Positions 1 through 7,825 of a stretch of 29,003 bases of DNA are shown here, one piece after another. Position 1 is the stretch's first letter, and the number at the start of each line of letters is the position of its first letter. A program made the position numbers and the translations under genes. Source of the stretch: a virus; the IMG/VR virus record IMGVR_UViG_3300049846_000700, positions 1-29,003 of that record. One strand, given 5' to 3'. A model generated the notes under the pieces. It made no database searches and was not told the origin of the DNA. It saw nothing but the letters and a program-made list of their open reading frames with translations.

Positions 1-166
1 TTTTTAATATCTTAAATTCAGTTTGATAATATGCAGTGCTGATCAACTTTTTGACAGCATGGGGAGTCAATAAAAACTTTTTTTTAAAAAATAGTTGATC
101 ACTTCAAATTGCTCAAAAGTTTGACGGACTACTTGACAACATAGAAAATGAGGATCGGGGCAAAAT
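1..166. other. AT-rich non-coding leader upstream of terminase
   Basis: No gene is visible here. The stretch is A/T rich. It contains an inverted repeat, TGATCAACT at 40-48 and AGTTGATCA at 93-101. It also contains four copies of TTGAC: forward at 51, 121 and 133, and reverse as GTCAA at 66-70. Sitting just upstream of a Nu1-like small terminase, it could hold the packaging recognition site or a late promoter. TTGACA at 51-56 has no good -10 element at the usual distance, so no promoter is called. The assignment is inference from position and repeats. Confidence 0.4.
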
Positions 167-697
167 ATGACAGACAATAAATTCAACATGAGCCTGACTC
201 AATATGCCAGGCATCGAGGCATCAGTGTCTCAGCAGTCTCAAAAGCAATCATTGAGGGAAAGATCAATGGTGCATTCATTCTTAAGGGTGACAAAAAGCT
301 TATTGATCCAATTTTGGCAGACAAGCTTTGGGATGCTCTTTCTTTCTCAGACAATCGCAGGATCAAAATGGAGGAGATGGCATCTGCACCAGCGGCCCAA
401 GGATATGCCAAGGCCAGAGCTGCCAAAGAGACTTTCTCTGCCAAGGTTGCACAACTCCAATATGAGCAAAAGGCAGGCAAGCTCTGCAGGATTGATGATG
501 TCAAGAGAGCTGCTCAAGAGACAGCAAGAGTCACCAGAGATGCAATCCTGGCAATGCCTGACCGATTGGCCCCTGTCCTGGCAGCAGAGACAGATCATCA
601 TAAGATCAGAGAGCTACTCATCAAAGAATTTCACAATGCCCTGACCAATCTTTCTCATGTGAATTGGGATGAGATCCTTGAAAGAGGCAAAAAATGA
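167..697 (+). CDS. terS: terminase small subunit (Nu1-like)
   Basis: This is the likely DNA-recognition subunit of the packaging motor. It would bind the packaging site and load the large subunit. Residues about 10-37 (LTQYARHRGISVSAVSKAI) read as a winged helix-turn-helix. They are followed by an alanine/lysine-rich helical stretch (about 70-125) suited to oligomerisation. The 176-residue length and the order wHTH then helices fit the Nu1/DUF1441 type of small terminase. A GGGG stretch lies 6 bases before the ATG. The gene overlaps the large subunit by four bases (ATGA), the usual coupled terS-terL layout. Family assignment rests on domain order and position rather than on a long conserved motif. 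Confidence 0.82.
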   Translation: MTDNKFNMSLTQYARHRGISVSAVSKAIIEGKINGAFILKGDKKLIDPILADKLWDALSFSDNRRIKMEEMASAPAAQGYAKARAAKETFSAKVAQLQYEQKAGKLCRIDDVKRAAQETARVTRDAILAMPDRLAPVLAAETDHHKIRELLIKEFHNALTNLSHVNWDEILERGKK

Positions 698-2616
698 TTG
701 GAGGGCAATCAGCATGGGCCAGTGCTTTTGCAGTTGGCATAAGGCCAAAGGAAAGACTCACAGTCAGCACCTGGGCCGATAAGAATAGAGTGCTCACATC
801 AAAGACATCAGCAGAGCCTGGCCCCTGGAGGACATCCAGGACTCCCTACTTAAGGGAGATCATGGATGAGCTCAGTGATCATAGCAGTGCACAGAAAGTC
901 ATCATGATGGGAGGTGCTCAGGTTGGAAAGACTGAGACTGGCAACAATTGGATTGGTTACACAATTGACGATGATCCATCTGTCATGATGGTTGTGTGGC
1001 CATCATTGCCAGACGTGCTAACCAATAGCAAGCTCAGAATCACACCACTAATTGAGAATACTCCATGCCTTAAGGATAAGATCATGGATCACAAAGGCCG
1101 AGAGGAGGGCAGCTCAGCAAGATTCAGGAATTTTGATGGTGGAGCACTTATCCTGGCCGGTGCCAATTCGGCCTCTGGCCTCAAGTCCATCCCTGCCAAG
1201 AAAGTCTTTCTTGATGAGGTGGACTCTTATCCTGATGATGTTGAGGGAGAGGGTGATCCAGTTGCTCTGGTCTTTGCAAGGCAGAGGACTTTCAGCAAGA
1301 GAAAAGCTTTCTTATCATCCACACCAACCGATAAGGGCAAGTCCAAAATTGAAAAAGAATTCAGGGCAAGTGATCAGCGATATTATTATGTGCCATGCCC
1401 TCACTGCAAAGAGCTGCAGACTCTTAATTGGGAGCAGATATCCTATGAGACTGATGAGGATCAGAATGGTGAGCCAGTGGTCACATCATGCTCTTATTTT
1501 TGCAAACATTGTGGAGAGGAGATTCCTGAGCACTTTAAGACTTGGATGTTGTCAGAGGAGAATGGTGCCAAGTGGATCAAGCACAACCCTAAGAGCCAGG
1601 TGCCAGGCTTTCACATCTCAGCACTCTATTCTCCCCTTGGATGGTATTCATGGAGAGATGCAGCTCAGGACTATGTGAATGCTGGTGAGGACCAGGAAAA
1701 GCTCAAAGTCTGGACCAACACAGTGCTTGGCATGACCTATGAGATGCAAGGTGAGGCCCCTGACTTTGAAAAGATCAAGTCCAGGTGTGAGCTTTATTCA
1801 ATCGGATCTGTGCCAAGAGGAGTGGTCTTTTTGACTGCATCAATAGATGTGCAGAAAGATCGCTTTGAGGTGTTGATCCAAGGATGGGGGAGAAGGAGAG
1901 AGAGATGGCTGGTTGAGCACAAAGTCATCCCTGCTGACACTGATAATGATAAGGATTGGGATCTCCTGGAGGACTATCTTGCAACAGAATTCAAGCACGT
2001 TGATGGCCAGGTCTTTGGGATCTATAAGGCAGGAATTGACTCAGGCTACCAGGCTCAAAAAGTTTACAACTTTTGCAAGCGATATGATGCCAGCAAAGTG
2101 TTGCCACTAAAAGGCCGTGATGACATCAAGACCATGATTGGGACAACCTCTGCTGTGGACCTCCAAAATGAAAAGACTGGAAAGAGACTCAAGAAAGGTG
2201 TGAGATTGTGGCACATTGGAGTCAATATCATCAAGGATGAGCTTTTTGCAGATCTTAATCTGTCAGCACCAGATGATATTATTGATGGATATCCTGCAGG
2301 ATTCCTGCACTATCCTCAACTTGATGAGGAGTTTTTTAGGCAATTAACAGCAGAAAAGAGAATCATCTCCAGGAGCAGTGATGGAAAGCACAAGTCAACC
2401 TACATCAAGACCTATGAAAGGAATGAGGTGCTGGATCTCCATGTTTATGCCAGGGCCATTGCATCAGTGGTTGGCATTGATCGACTCAATGAATCAGGAT
2501 GGCAAAGATTGGAGAGTCAGAAAGCTATTGCCTTAAAAGTGAAAAAGAAAGAGAATGAAGGAATTGAGCTGAAAATTAAAAAGAAAATAAAACACTCTGA
2601 CTTTTGGGATGACTAA
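694..2616 (+). CDS. terL: terminase large subunit (GpA family)
   Basis: This is the ATP-driven DNA translocase and nuclease that fills the prohead. Walker A is GGAQVGKT at residues 73-80 and Walker B is VFLDEVD at 171-177. A coupling-type SSTPTDKGKS motif lies near 208-217. A four-cysteine zinc-ribbon-like element (CPHC at 235-238, CKHC at 270-273) follows the ATPase, as in many GpA proteins. The C-terminal nuclease has the expected acidic residues: D385 in SIDVQKDR, D449 in AGIDSG and D581 in NEVLDLHVYARA. The 640-residue length is normal for the family. It starts inside the terS stop (ATGA) and its stop is shared with the next ATG. A GpA-type enzyme with a Nu1-like partner favours lambda-style, cos-type packaging, but no cos site can be proven here. 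Confidence 0.96.
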   Translation: MIGGQSAWASAFAVGIRPKERLTVSTWADKNRVLTSKTSAEPGPWRTSRTPYLREIMDELSDHSSAQKVIMMGGAQVGKTETGNNWIGYTIDDDPSVMMVVWPSLPDVLTNSKLRITPLIENTPCLKDKIMDHKGREEGSSARFRNFDGGALILAGANSASGLKSIPAKKVFLDEVDSYPDDVEGEGDPVALVFARQRTFSKRKAFLSSTPTDKGKSKIEKEFRASDQRYYYVPCPHCKELQTLNWEQISYETDEDQNGEPVVTSCSYFCKHCGEEIPEHFKTWMLSEENGAKWIKHNPKSQVPGFHISALYSPLGWYSWRDAAQDYVNAGEDQEKLKVWTNTVLGMTYEMQGEAPDFEKIKSRCELYSIGSVPRGVVFLTASIDVQKDRFEVLIQGWGRRRERWLVEHKVIPADTDNDKDWDLLEDYLATEFKHVDGQVFGIYKAGIDSGYQAQKVYNFCKRYDASKVLPLKGRDDIKTMIGTTSAVDLQNEKTGKRLKKGVRLWHIGVNIIKDELFADLNLSAPDDIIDGYPAGFLHYPQLDEEFFRQLTAEKRIISRSSDGKHKSTYIKTYERNEVLDLHVYARAIASVVGIDRLNESGWQRLESQKAIALKVKKKENEGIELKIKKKIKHSDFWDD

Positions 2617-2858
2617 TGGCACAGAATGAATCTGTTGGATTCACCAAGGAGAATCTCAATTCACTTGAGGCAGCAATTGCTGAGGGTGCAATGAGAGTGA
2701 AATATTCTGACAAAGAGATTGAATACAGATCTTTGAAAGAGATGCTCAAGATAAGAGACTTGATGAAAAGAGAGCTTGGACTTTGCAAGTCAAAAGGAAA
2801 GAAAGGTCTCTTTGGTGGCACAAGAATCCATTCAGAATATGACAAGGATCTTTGTTGA
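2616..2858 (+). CDS. gpW-like head-tail joining protein
   Basis: This 80-residue protein has the pattern of the small lambda gpW-like family that lies between terminase and portal. An N-terminal helix (ENLNSLEAAIAEG) is followed by a beta hairpin (MRVKYSDKEIEYRS) and a second helix (LKEMLKIRDLMKRELG). In lambda, gpW closes the portal after packaging and makes the site for gpFII. The start overlaps the terminase stop and the stop overlaps the portal ATG (TGATG). The C-terminal third is basic (CKSKGKKGLFGG), compatible with contact to DNA in the connector. The call rests on the hairpin pattern, size and gene order. Confidence 0.8.
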   Translation: MAQNESVGFTKENLNSLEAAIAEGAMRVKYSDKEIEYRSLKEMLKIRDLMKRELGLCKSKGKKGLFGGTRIHSEYDKDLC

Positions 2859-4264
2859 TGAATTTTTTTGATATTTTTAAAGGCAAAAAAAGAAAGTATG
2901 AGGCCGCAAGCCAGGGCCGCAGGACTAAGGGATGGAATACTGGATCAGGTGATTCCAATCAGATGATCAAAAAAGATCTCCCATGGCTCAGAGAAAGATC
3001 CAGAGATCTAAGACGCAACAATCCTTATGCACATAAAGGCATTGAGCTTGTCACCAACAATGTGGTTGGCAAAGGAATCAAGTGCCAATTTGATAATGAC
3101 AAGACAGGGAAAGTCTCTGCTCTTTGGAAAGAATGGACAGAGACCACTGCTTGTGACTATGAGGGCAGGAATAACTTGGCCGGTCTGCAGAGATTGATAA
3201 TGGATGCCATTGTTGAATCTGGTGAGGTCCTGGTCAGAAAAAGGTATGTCAATGATAAGAGATTCCCAATTCAATATCAGGTCTTGGAATCAGACTTTTT
3301 AGACACCAACCTTATGGATGGTGCAAAGGCCGGATCATCCAACATCATCATGCAAGGAATTGAATTCAATCCAGATGGCAAAAGAGTTGGATATCACCTC
3401 TATGAGCAACATCCAAAGTCAGCAATATTGACAGGATTAAGCAATAAATCAAATTTTATTCCTGCCAATGAAGTGCTCCACTTATACAGAATGGAAAGGC
3501 CTGGCCAGATCAGAGGTGTCCCATGGCTTTCCAATTGCATGATCAGACTCAAAGACCTTGATGGCTTTGAGGATGCCCAACTCTTAAGAGCAAAGATTGC
3601 CAGCCTTTTCGTGGCATTTATTCAAGATATTTCAGAAAATGTTGAATGTGATGATGAGTCTCAGGATCTTGGTGAGAAAATGGTGCCAGGAATAATTGAG
3701 CACTTGCCTCCAGGCAAAAGCATTGAGTTTGCTAATCCACCTGCTTTTGATCTCTATAAGGACTTTGTGAATTCTCAACTTAGAGGGATTGCAGCAGGTC
3801 TTGGTGTCACTTATGAGGCATTGACTCAAGATCTTTCTCAAGTGAATTTTTCATCTGCAAGAATGGGATGGATTGAAATGGGCCGCAACATTGATGCCTG
3901 GAGAGATGGCATCATGATCAGTGGATTTCTTAATCCAGTGCAAAGTGATTTCAGATTTATGTTGCAATTAAATAGCATAAATGCTGACAATATCACTCAT
4001 GGATATATTCCACCAAGACGTGAGCTGATTGATCCAGAGAAAGAGATCTCTGCCATGAAGGATGCAATAAGACTTGGACTAGACTCAAGACAAAATGCTG
4101 TCCAATCAATGGGCCGTGATCCAGAGCTTGTGTTGAATCAGATTGCCGAGGATAATAAAACAATTGACTCACTTGGAATAATTTTGGACTCAGATCCAAG
4201 AAAGACAGCCAAGTCAGGCAGGATGCAAGATTCAAAAGGAAGTAGAGATGACACAGAAAATTAA
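2858..4264 (+). CDS. portal protein (lambda family)
   Basis: This is the dodecameric vertex protein through which DNA enters and to which the tail attaches. The N-terminal pattern is typical of lambda-type portals: LRERSRDLRRNNPYAHKGIE near residues 45-65, then NNVVGKGIKCQ. The conserved core RGVPWLSNCMIRLKDLDGFEDAQLLRAKI and the late RGIAAGLGVTYEALTQDLSQVNFSSARMG stretch are both present. Length is 468 residues. Two TTG codons precede the ATG at 2858. The ATG is preferred because it overlaps the gpW stop and has AAGGA about ten bases upstream. The 3' end overlaps the capsid fusion gene by 17 bases, so translation is probably coupled. Confidence 0.95.
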   Translation: MNFFDIFKGKKRKYEAASQGRRTKGWNTGSGDSNQMIKKDLPWLRERSRDLRRNNPYAHKGIELVTNNVVGKGIKCQFDNDKTGKVSALWKEWTETTACDYEGRNNLAGLQRLIMDAIVESGEVLVRKRYVNDKRFPIQYQVLESDFLDTNLMDGAKAGSSNIIMQGIEFNPDGKRVGYHLYEQHPKSAILTGLSNKSNFIPANEVLHLYRMERPGQIRGVPWLSNCMIRLKDLDGFEDAQLLRAKIASLFVAFIQDISENVECDDESQDLGEKMVPGIIEHLPPGKSIEFANPPAFDLYKDFVNSQLRGIAAGLGVTYEALTQDLSQVNFSSARMGWIEMGRNIDAWRDGIMISGFLNPVQSDFRFMLQLNSINADNITHGYIPPRRELIDPEKEISAMKDAIRLGLDSRQNAVQSMGRDPELVLNQIAEDNKTIDSLGIILDSDPRKTAKSGRMQDSKGSRDDTEN

Positions 4265-6227
4265 AATTCCAACAACAACCATGATGAGAGCTGCTTTCAC
4301 ACCTGGCAGCTTTAATGATGAAGAAAAGACAGTGGAGGTTGTTTGGACAACAGGCGCAAAGGTGAAAAGGTATACATGGACAGGATCTTTCATGGAGGAG
4401 CTTTCTCTCAAAAAAGATCATGTCAAACTTGATAGATTAAACAATGGAGCACCTGTCCTCAACAACCATTCATCATACGACTTGAGAGATTCAATTGGTG
4501 TGGTTGAAAAAGCATGGATCAAAGATAAGCAAGGTCATGCCATCATCAGATTCTCATCAAGAGAGGATGTCCAAGGTATTGTGAAAGATGTCAAAGATGG
4601 GATCATTCGCAACATCTCTGTTGGATATAAGGTTGATAAGTTTGAGGACGTGACAAAAAAAGGTGATGAGATCCCAACTTATAGAGCAGTTGATTGGACT
4701 CCAGTTGAGCTTTCTTTTGTCAATATTCCTGCAGATGCAAGTGCTCAGGTAAGATCTGAGAAAAATGAGAATGAATTTAATGATGTTATTTTAATTAGGG
4801 AGGAGGAGATCATGGACAAAGAAAAAGAACAAACACAAACAACTGAGCAACCAGCAGTAGAGCAAAAGCCTGCAGATCCAGTTGTTGATCTTGATGCTGT
4901 CAGAGCAGAGGCAGAAAAGAAAGGTCAAGAAAAAGAGATGGCCCGTCAAGATGAGATCAAAAAATCAGTCACAGCAGCAGGTCTTGAGGATAGTGTTGCA
5001 GTCCGATTGATATCAGAAAAGAAAAGCGTCCAAGATGCCAATGCTGAGGTGATCAGGTTATTGGCAGAGAAAAATAAAGAATCAAAAACAAGCAGCCAAA
5101 AAGTGGAGGTGAATGACGTGGACAATAAACAGATGAGAAGAAAGTGTGCAGAGAATGCAATTTTAAAAACATACAGCAAGACTCATAAGAATGAGAAGCT
5201 GGTTGATGGTGCCCGTCAATTCATGGGTGAAGGCATCCTTGACATTTGTCGCCGTTACCTTGAGGCAGATGGTGTTGACACTCGCAACATGACACGTCAA
5301 GTGTTGGCCAAAATTGCCATTGGAAAGCGTGATATTGAGGTTGATGGAATCAGGACTCATGTGAGCACTGACTTTCCATCATTGCTTGCTGATGTGACCA
5401 ATAAATCACTCCAGCGTGCTTATGCTGAACGTCCTCAGACTTTCAGCTTTTTTGTCACTGACCGATTGGTCAATGACTTTAAAACTATTCAATCAACTCA
5501 GTTTGGTGATGCACCTGCACTTGAGAAAGTGAATGAAAAAGGTGAATACAAAGAGGGCACAATTTCTGAGGGTAAAGAGACATACAAGCTTGCAAAGTAC
5601 GGAAAAATTCTTTCTGTGTCTGAGGAGCTTTTGATCAATGATGATCTTGGTGCATTCCTTGGCCTTGCTGAGAAAATGGGCCGCCGCTCAAGAGATCTTG
5701 AATCTGATCTTGTTTGGGGCATCATTAATGCCAACGCTGCCATGATCAATGACAACGTGGCACTTTTCCATGCAAGCCATGGCAACCTTGCTGGTGCTGC
5801 TGCTGCAATTGCAGTTGCATCAGTGAGTGCTGGACGTATTGCAATGAGAGCACAACTTGGATTGGATAAGGCAAAATTAGATCTACAACCAAAATATTTA
5901 GTTGTGCCAAGTGCTCTTGAGACTGTTGCTGAGCAATTTGTTGGCGCAACAGTGCCTCAACAAGATTCCAACTACAATCCATTCAAGACCAAGCTGCAAG
6001 TGGTCTCTGAGATTCGATTGGATGACAGCTCTCTCACAGCTTGGTACTTGTTTGCAGACAAGTCTCAATGTGAGATGGTTGAGATGTCAAAATTGAGAGG
6101 CATGGAGCAACCAAGCATTGAGACCAAAGAGGCCTTTGAGTCTGATGCAATGAAAATAAAAATAAAATATCACGTTGCTGCAAAAGCACTTGATTTCCGT
6201 GGATTCTACAAAAACGCTGGTGTTTAA
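4248..6227 (+). CDS. prohead protease / scaffold / major capsid protein fusion
   Basis: This single 659-residue frame holds three parts. Residues 1-170 are an HK97-type (U35) prohead protease, with catalytic candidates H74 in VLNNH, S124 in NISVGY and E154 in PVELSF. Residues about 185-290 are a highly charged, helix-rich linker resembling a scaffold or delta domain (EQKPADPVVDLDAVRAEAEK). Residues about 291-659 are the major capsid protein, with the E-loop/backbone type sequence expected of HK97-fold capsids. Protease-capsid fusions are known in phages with Mu-like tails. Two in-frame internal starts with strong SD sequences (M189, V291) would give 471- and 369-residue products. Arginine codons change along the gene: AGA/AGG is 9 of 10 before residue 189 but only 6 of 20 after 291. 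This suggests the capsid part is made at higher level. Confidence 0.93.
   Translation: MTQKIKIPTTTMMRAAFTPGSFNDEEKTVEVVWTTGAKVKRYTWTGSFMEELSLKKDHVKLDRLNNGAPVLNNHSSYDLRDSIGVVEKAWIKDKQGHAIIRFSSREDVQGIVKDVKDGIIRNISVGYKVDKFEDVTKKGDEIPTYRAVDWTPVELSFVNIPADASAQVRSEKNENEFNDVILIREEEIMDKEKEQTQTTEQPAVEQKPADPVVDLDAVRAEAEKKGQEKEMARQDEIKKSVTAAGLEDSVAVRLISEKKSVQDANAEVIRLLAEKNKESKTSSQKVEVNDVDNKQMRRKCAENAILKTYSKTHKNEKLVDGARQFMGEGILDICRRYLEADGVDTRNMTRQVLAKIAIGKRDIEVDGIRTHVSTDFPSLLADVTNKSLQRAYAERPQTFSFFVTDRLVNDFKTIQSTQFGDAPALEKVNEKGEYKEGTISEGKETYKLAKYGKILSVSEELLINDDLGAFLGLAEKMGRRSRDLESDLVWGIINANAAMINDNVALFHASHGNLAGAAAAIAVASVSAGRIAMRAQLGLDKAKLDLQPKYLVVPSALETVAEQFVGATVPQQDSNYNPFKTKLQVVSEIRLDDSSLTAWYLFADKSQCEMVEMSKLRGMEQPSIETKEAFESDAMKIKIKYHVAAKALDFRGFYKNAGV
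4798..4814 (+). promoter_or_regulatory. internal ribosome binding site, start M189 of the capsid fusion
   Basis: GGGAGGAGG lies about 5 bases before an in-frame ATG at 4812 inside the capsid fusion gene. It is among the strongest SD sequences in the window. Initiation here would give a 471-residue product lacking the protease, in the manner of lambda Nu3 nested in C. The motif is seen directly; its use is inferred. Confidence 0.6.
5105..5120 (+). promoter_or_regulatory. internal ribosome binding site, GTG start at V291
   Basis: GGAGGT at 5105-5110 stands 7 bases before an in-frame GTG at 5118. The site is exactly at the border between the charged linker and the capsid domain. Initiation here would produce a free 369-residue capsid protein, a normal size for the HK97 fold. 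The same bases encode Val-Glu-Val, so the match could be accidental. Confidence 0.4.
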
Positions 6228-6253
6228 TTAGAATTTTTTAATGAATAAACTTT

Positions 6254-6275
6254 GGGGAGAGAGCAATCTCTCCCC
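6254..6275 (+). terminator. hairpin downstream of the capsid gene
   Basis: A perfect 9-bp stem GGGGAGAGA/TCTCTCCCC closes a GCAA tetraloop 26 bases after the capsid stop. It is followed only by TTAATT, so it may be a weak terminator or an RNA 3'-end stabiliser for the capsid message rather than a full stop. Confidence 0.65.
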
Positions 6276-6298
6276 TTAATTAAGAGGAGATTAAAGCA

Positions 6299-6658
6299 AT
6301 GAAAAGCAAAATAATGAGTGGACACACAGTCACAGTGGCAAGAGGATCTGCATCTGTTGCAGGCCGGCCTTATGATCTTGGATCTGGATTGATTGGTGTT
6401 GCAGTTGGTGATTATGCTGCCAATGAATCTGGTGAATATGAAATCAGTGGTGTGCAGGAATTTGATAAGACATCAGCAGATGTGTATGCCTTTGGTGCAA
6501 TTGTTGATTGGGATGATGCAACCAATAAGACTGTGGTTGATGGTGCCATGGCATCTGACTTTGAACTTGGCCGATGCGTGAAAGCTGCTGGCAATGGTGA
6601 CACAAAAGTCCTGGTGCTTGTCAATAAACTGCCTGGACCTGGCCCAAGTTATAGCTAA
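6299..6658 (+). CDS. capsid decoration protein (DUF2190-like)
   Basis: This 119-residue, glycine- and valine-rich beta protein directly follows the capsid gene. Its pattern (GLIGVAVGDYAANESGEYEISGVQEFDK, then AIVDWDDATNKTV) matches small DUF2190-type proteins regarded as capsid cement or decoration proteins, which bind the outside of the expanded shell. AAGAGGAGA lies a few bases before the ATG, so translation should be strong. Hairpins flank the gene at 6254 and 6670, giving it a near-private transcript segment suited to a high-copy virion protein. Function is inferred from pattern and position. Confidence 0.78.
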   Translation: MKSKIMSGHTVTVARGSASVAGRPYDLGSGLIGVAVGDYAANESGEYEISGVQEFDKTSADVYAFGAIVDWDDATNKTVVDGAMASDFELGRCVKAAGNGDTKVLVLVNKLPGPGPSYS

Positions 6659-6669
6659 TTAATTCGAGA

Positions 6670-6705
6670 GGGGAGAGGAGAGATCCTCTCCCCTTTTTTG
6701 TTTTT
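6670..6705 (+). terminator. rho-independent terminator after the head genes
   Basis: A perfect 10-bp stem GGGGAGAGGA/TCCTCTCCCC with a GAGA loop is followed by TTTTTTGTTTTT. It separates head genes from neck and tail genes. Since no promoter is obvious immediately after it, read-through or antitermination is probably needed for tail expression. Confidence 0.92.
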
Positions 6706-6714
6706 GGGGTGATG

Positions 6715-7071
6715 ATGATTGATTTTAGGGACAGGGTGAATAAGCTCTTAAAGACTGCCACAAAGGTCTTTGGAGAGGAGATCATCTTGATGCCTAAGAA
6801 AGGTGGCCAATATAAGATCAAAGGCATCTTTGACAATGAATATCAGGCCATTGATCCAGACACAGAGGAGATCATCTCCAGCAATCAACCAGTCTTAGGC
6901 GTCAACCTGCATGAGCTTAAGATTGAGCCTCAAAATGGTGATCTGATAAGAATAAGGAATTTGATCTATAAGATCATAGACGTGAGAGAGGATGGCCAAG
7001 GTGGAGCAAGCCTTTTCTTACATAGGGAAAAGCATGGGGAGAAAGTCAGAAAGAAAAAGGATCAGGCATAA
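6715..7071 (+). CDS. FII-like head-tail attachment protein
   Basis: This protein of about 119 residues follows the pattern of lambda FII-like head-tail joiners: IILMPKKGGQYKIKGIFDNEYQAIDPDTEEIISSNQPVLGV, then GDLIRIRNLIYKIIDVREDGQGGASLFLHR. In that family it forms the ring to which the tail docks. GTG and two ATG codons are stacked at 6709, 6712 and 6715. The ATG at 6715 is best spaced from GGGG at 6706-6709. The leader is the tail of the terminator at 6670, so this gene begins directly behind it. The 3' end overlaps the next gene by about 38 bases. Confidence 0.75.
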   Translation: MIDFRDRVNKLLKTATKVFGEEIILMPKKGGQYKIKGIFDNEYQAIDPDTEEIISSNQPVLGVNLHELKIEPQNGDLIRIRNLIYKIIDVREDGQGGASLFLHREKHGEKVRKKKDQA

Positions 7072-7600
7072 AATTGCCGAGATCTTAAAGACAGCAGACA
7101 TCCCAGGTGTTGGGCAGGCAGTCTTTTCTCAAAAATCAATTCCATCTGACCATGATGAATTGCCTGCTATTTTAATCTATCAAAAATCAGAATCAGTGAG
7201 CAGGAATGATGAGTCACCAAAAGTCTATCAACGCAACCTTTCAATCACAATTGAGATCCAATCAACTCATGATGATGATCTAAAATTGACTGATGAGCTT
7301 GATGATATTGCTCAAGCAGTTGAGGATATCATTGAGGGATCTGATGACTTGATGGACATGACTCATGCTGACTCAAAAGAAAAGCTCTTAAATGACTTTG
7401 ACTTGACTGAGACTCAGATTGATCTTGATGGATCAGGCAGCAATCCAACTGGATCTGCCAGATTGACCTACAATTTTGAATACTACACAAACGAGGACAG
7501 ACCAAAGATATTGCATGACTTTAAAAAAATGGAGTCAACTTTTTCTTTCAATAAAAACAAAGACAAAAAATCAAAATCTTTGGACATCTTAGAGGATTAA
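7034..7600 (+). CDS. minor tail protein U-like (tail terminator)
   Basis: The central part (RHKIAEILKTADIPGVGQAVFSQKSIPSDHDELPAILIYQKSESV, then YQRNLSITIEIQS) matches the pattern of lambda U-type tail terminator proteins, which cap the tube and sheath at the head-proximal end. The region about 80-130 is strongly acidic (LTDELDDIAQAVEDIIEGSDDL). An upstream ATG at 6992 is in frame, but the extra 14 residues lie wholly inside the preceding gene. The ATG at 7034 has AGGGA at a suitable distance and is preferred. The lysine-rich C-terminus (about 165-188) goes beyond the usual fold. Confidence 0.7.
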   Translation: MGRKSERKRIRHKIAEILKTADIPGVGQAVFSQKSIPSDHDELPAILIYQKSESVSRNDESPKVYQRNLSITIEIQSTHDDDLKLTDELDDIAQAVEDIIEGSDDLMDMTHADSKEKLLNDFDLTETQIDLDGSGSNPTGSARLTYNFEYYTNEDRPKILHDFKKMESTFSFNKNKDKKSKSLDILED

Positions 7601-7603
7601 AAA

Positions 7604-7825
7604 ATGAAAATAAAGATCAGGCCAAAGGCAGGCCTCAAAGTGCCTCATCCATTATCTCAAAAATTTTTGCATCCAGATGGTGAGATGGTGATAAGATCAT
7701 CTTATTGGATCAGGAGAATCAAGGATGGTGATGTGGAGGAGATCTCCCAAGAATTATCACCACAAGCAGAAAGCAAAACAAAAGAAAAGAAAAAGTCCAA
7801 TAAAAGTGTGGAGGTTGAATCATGA
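7604..7825 (+). CDS. DUF2635 protein (Mu gp38-like)
   Basis: This small basic protein of 73 residues has the pattern IRPKAGLKVPHPLSQKFLHPDGEMV...YWIRRIKDGDVEE. It resembles DUF2635 proteins found immediately upstream of Mu-type sheath genes. The family has no settled function; its constant place suggests a role in tail morphogenesis. The C-terminus is a lysine-rich tail (SKTKEKKKSNKS). It starts 3 bases after the preceding stop and overlaps the sheath start by four bases (ATGA), so it is likely co-translated with the sheath. Confidence 0.78.
   Translation: MKIKIRPKAGLKVPHPLSQKFLHPDGEMVIRSSYWIRRIKDGDVEEISQELSPQAESKTKEKKKSNKSVEVES

Noticed and set aside
3993-4421. Long reverse-strand open frame of 142 codons opposite the portal and capsid genes
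   Set aside because: It lies entirely opposite two well supported genes, has no SD-led start in context and its product is rich in Cys, His, Ser and Leu without any domain. It is a by-product of the forward codon bias.
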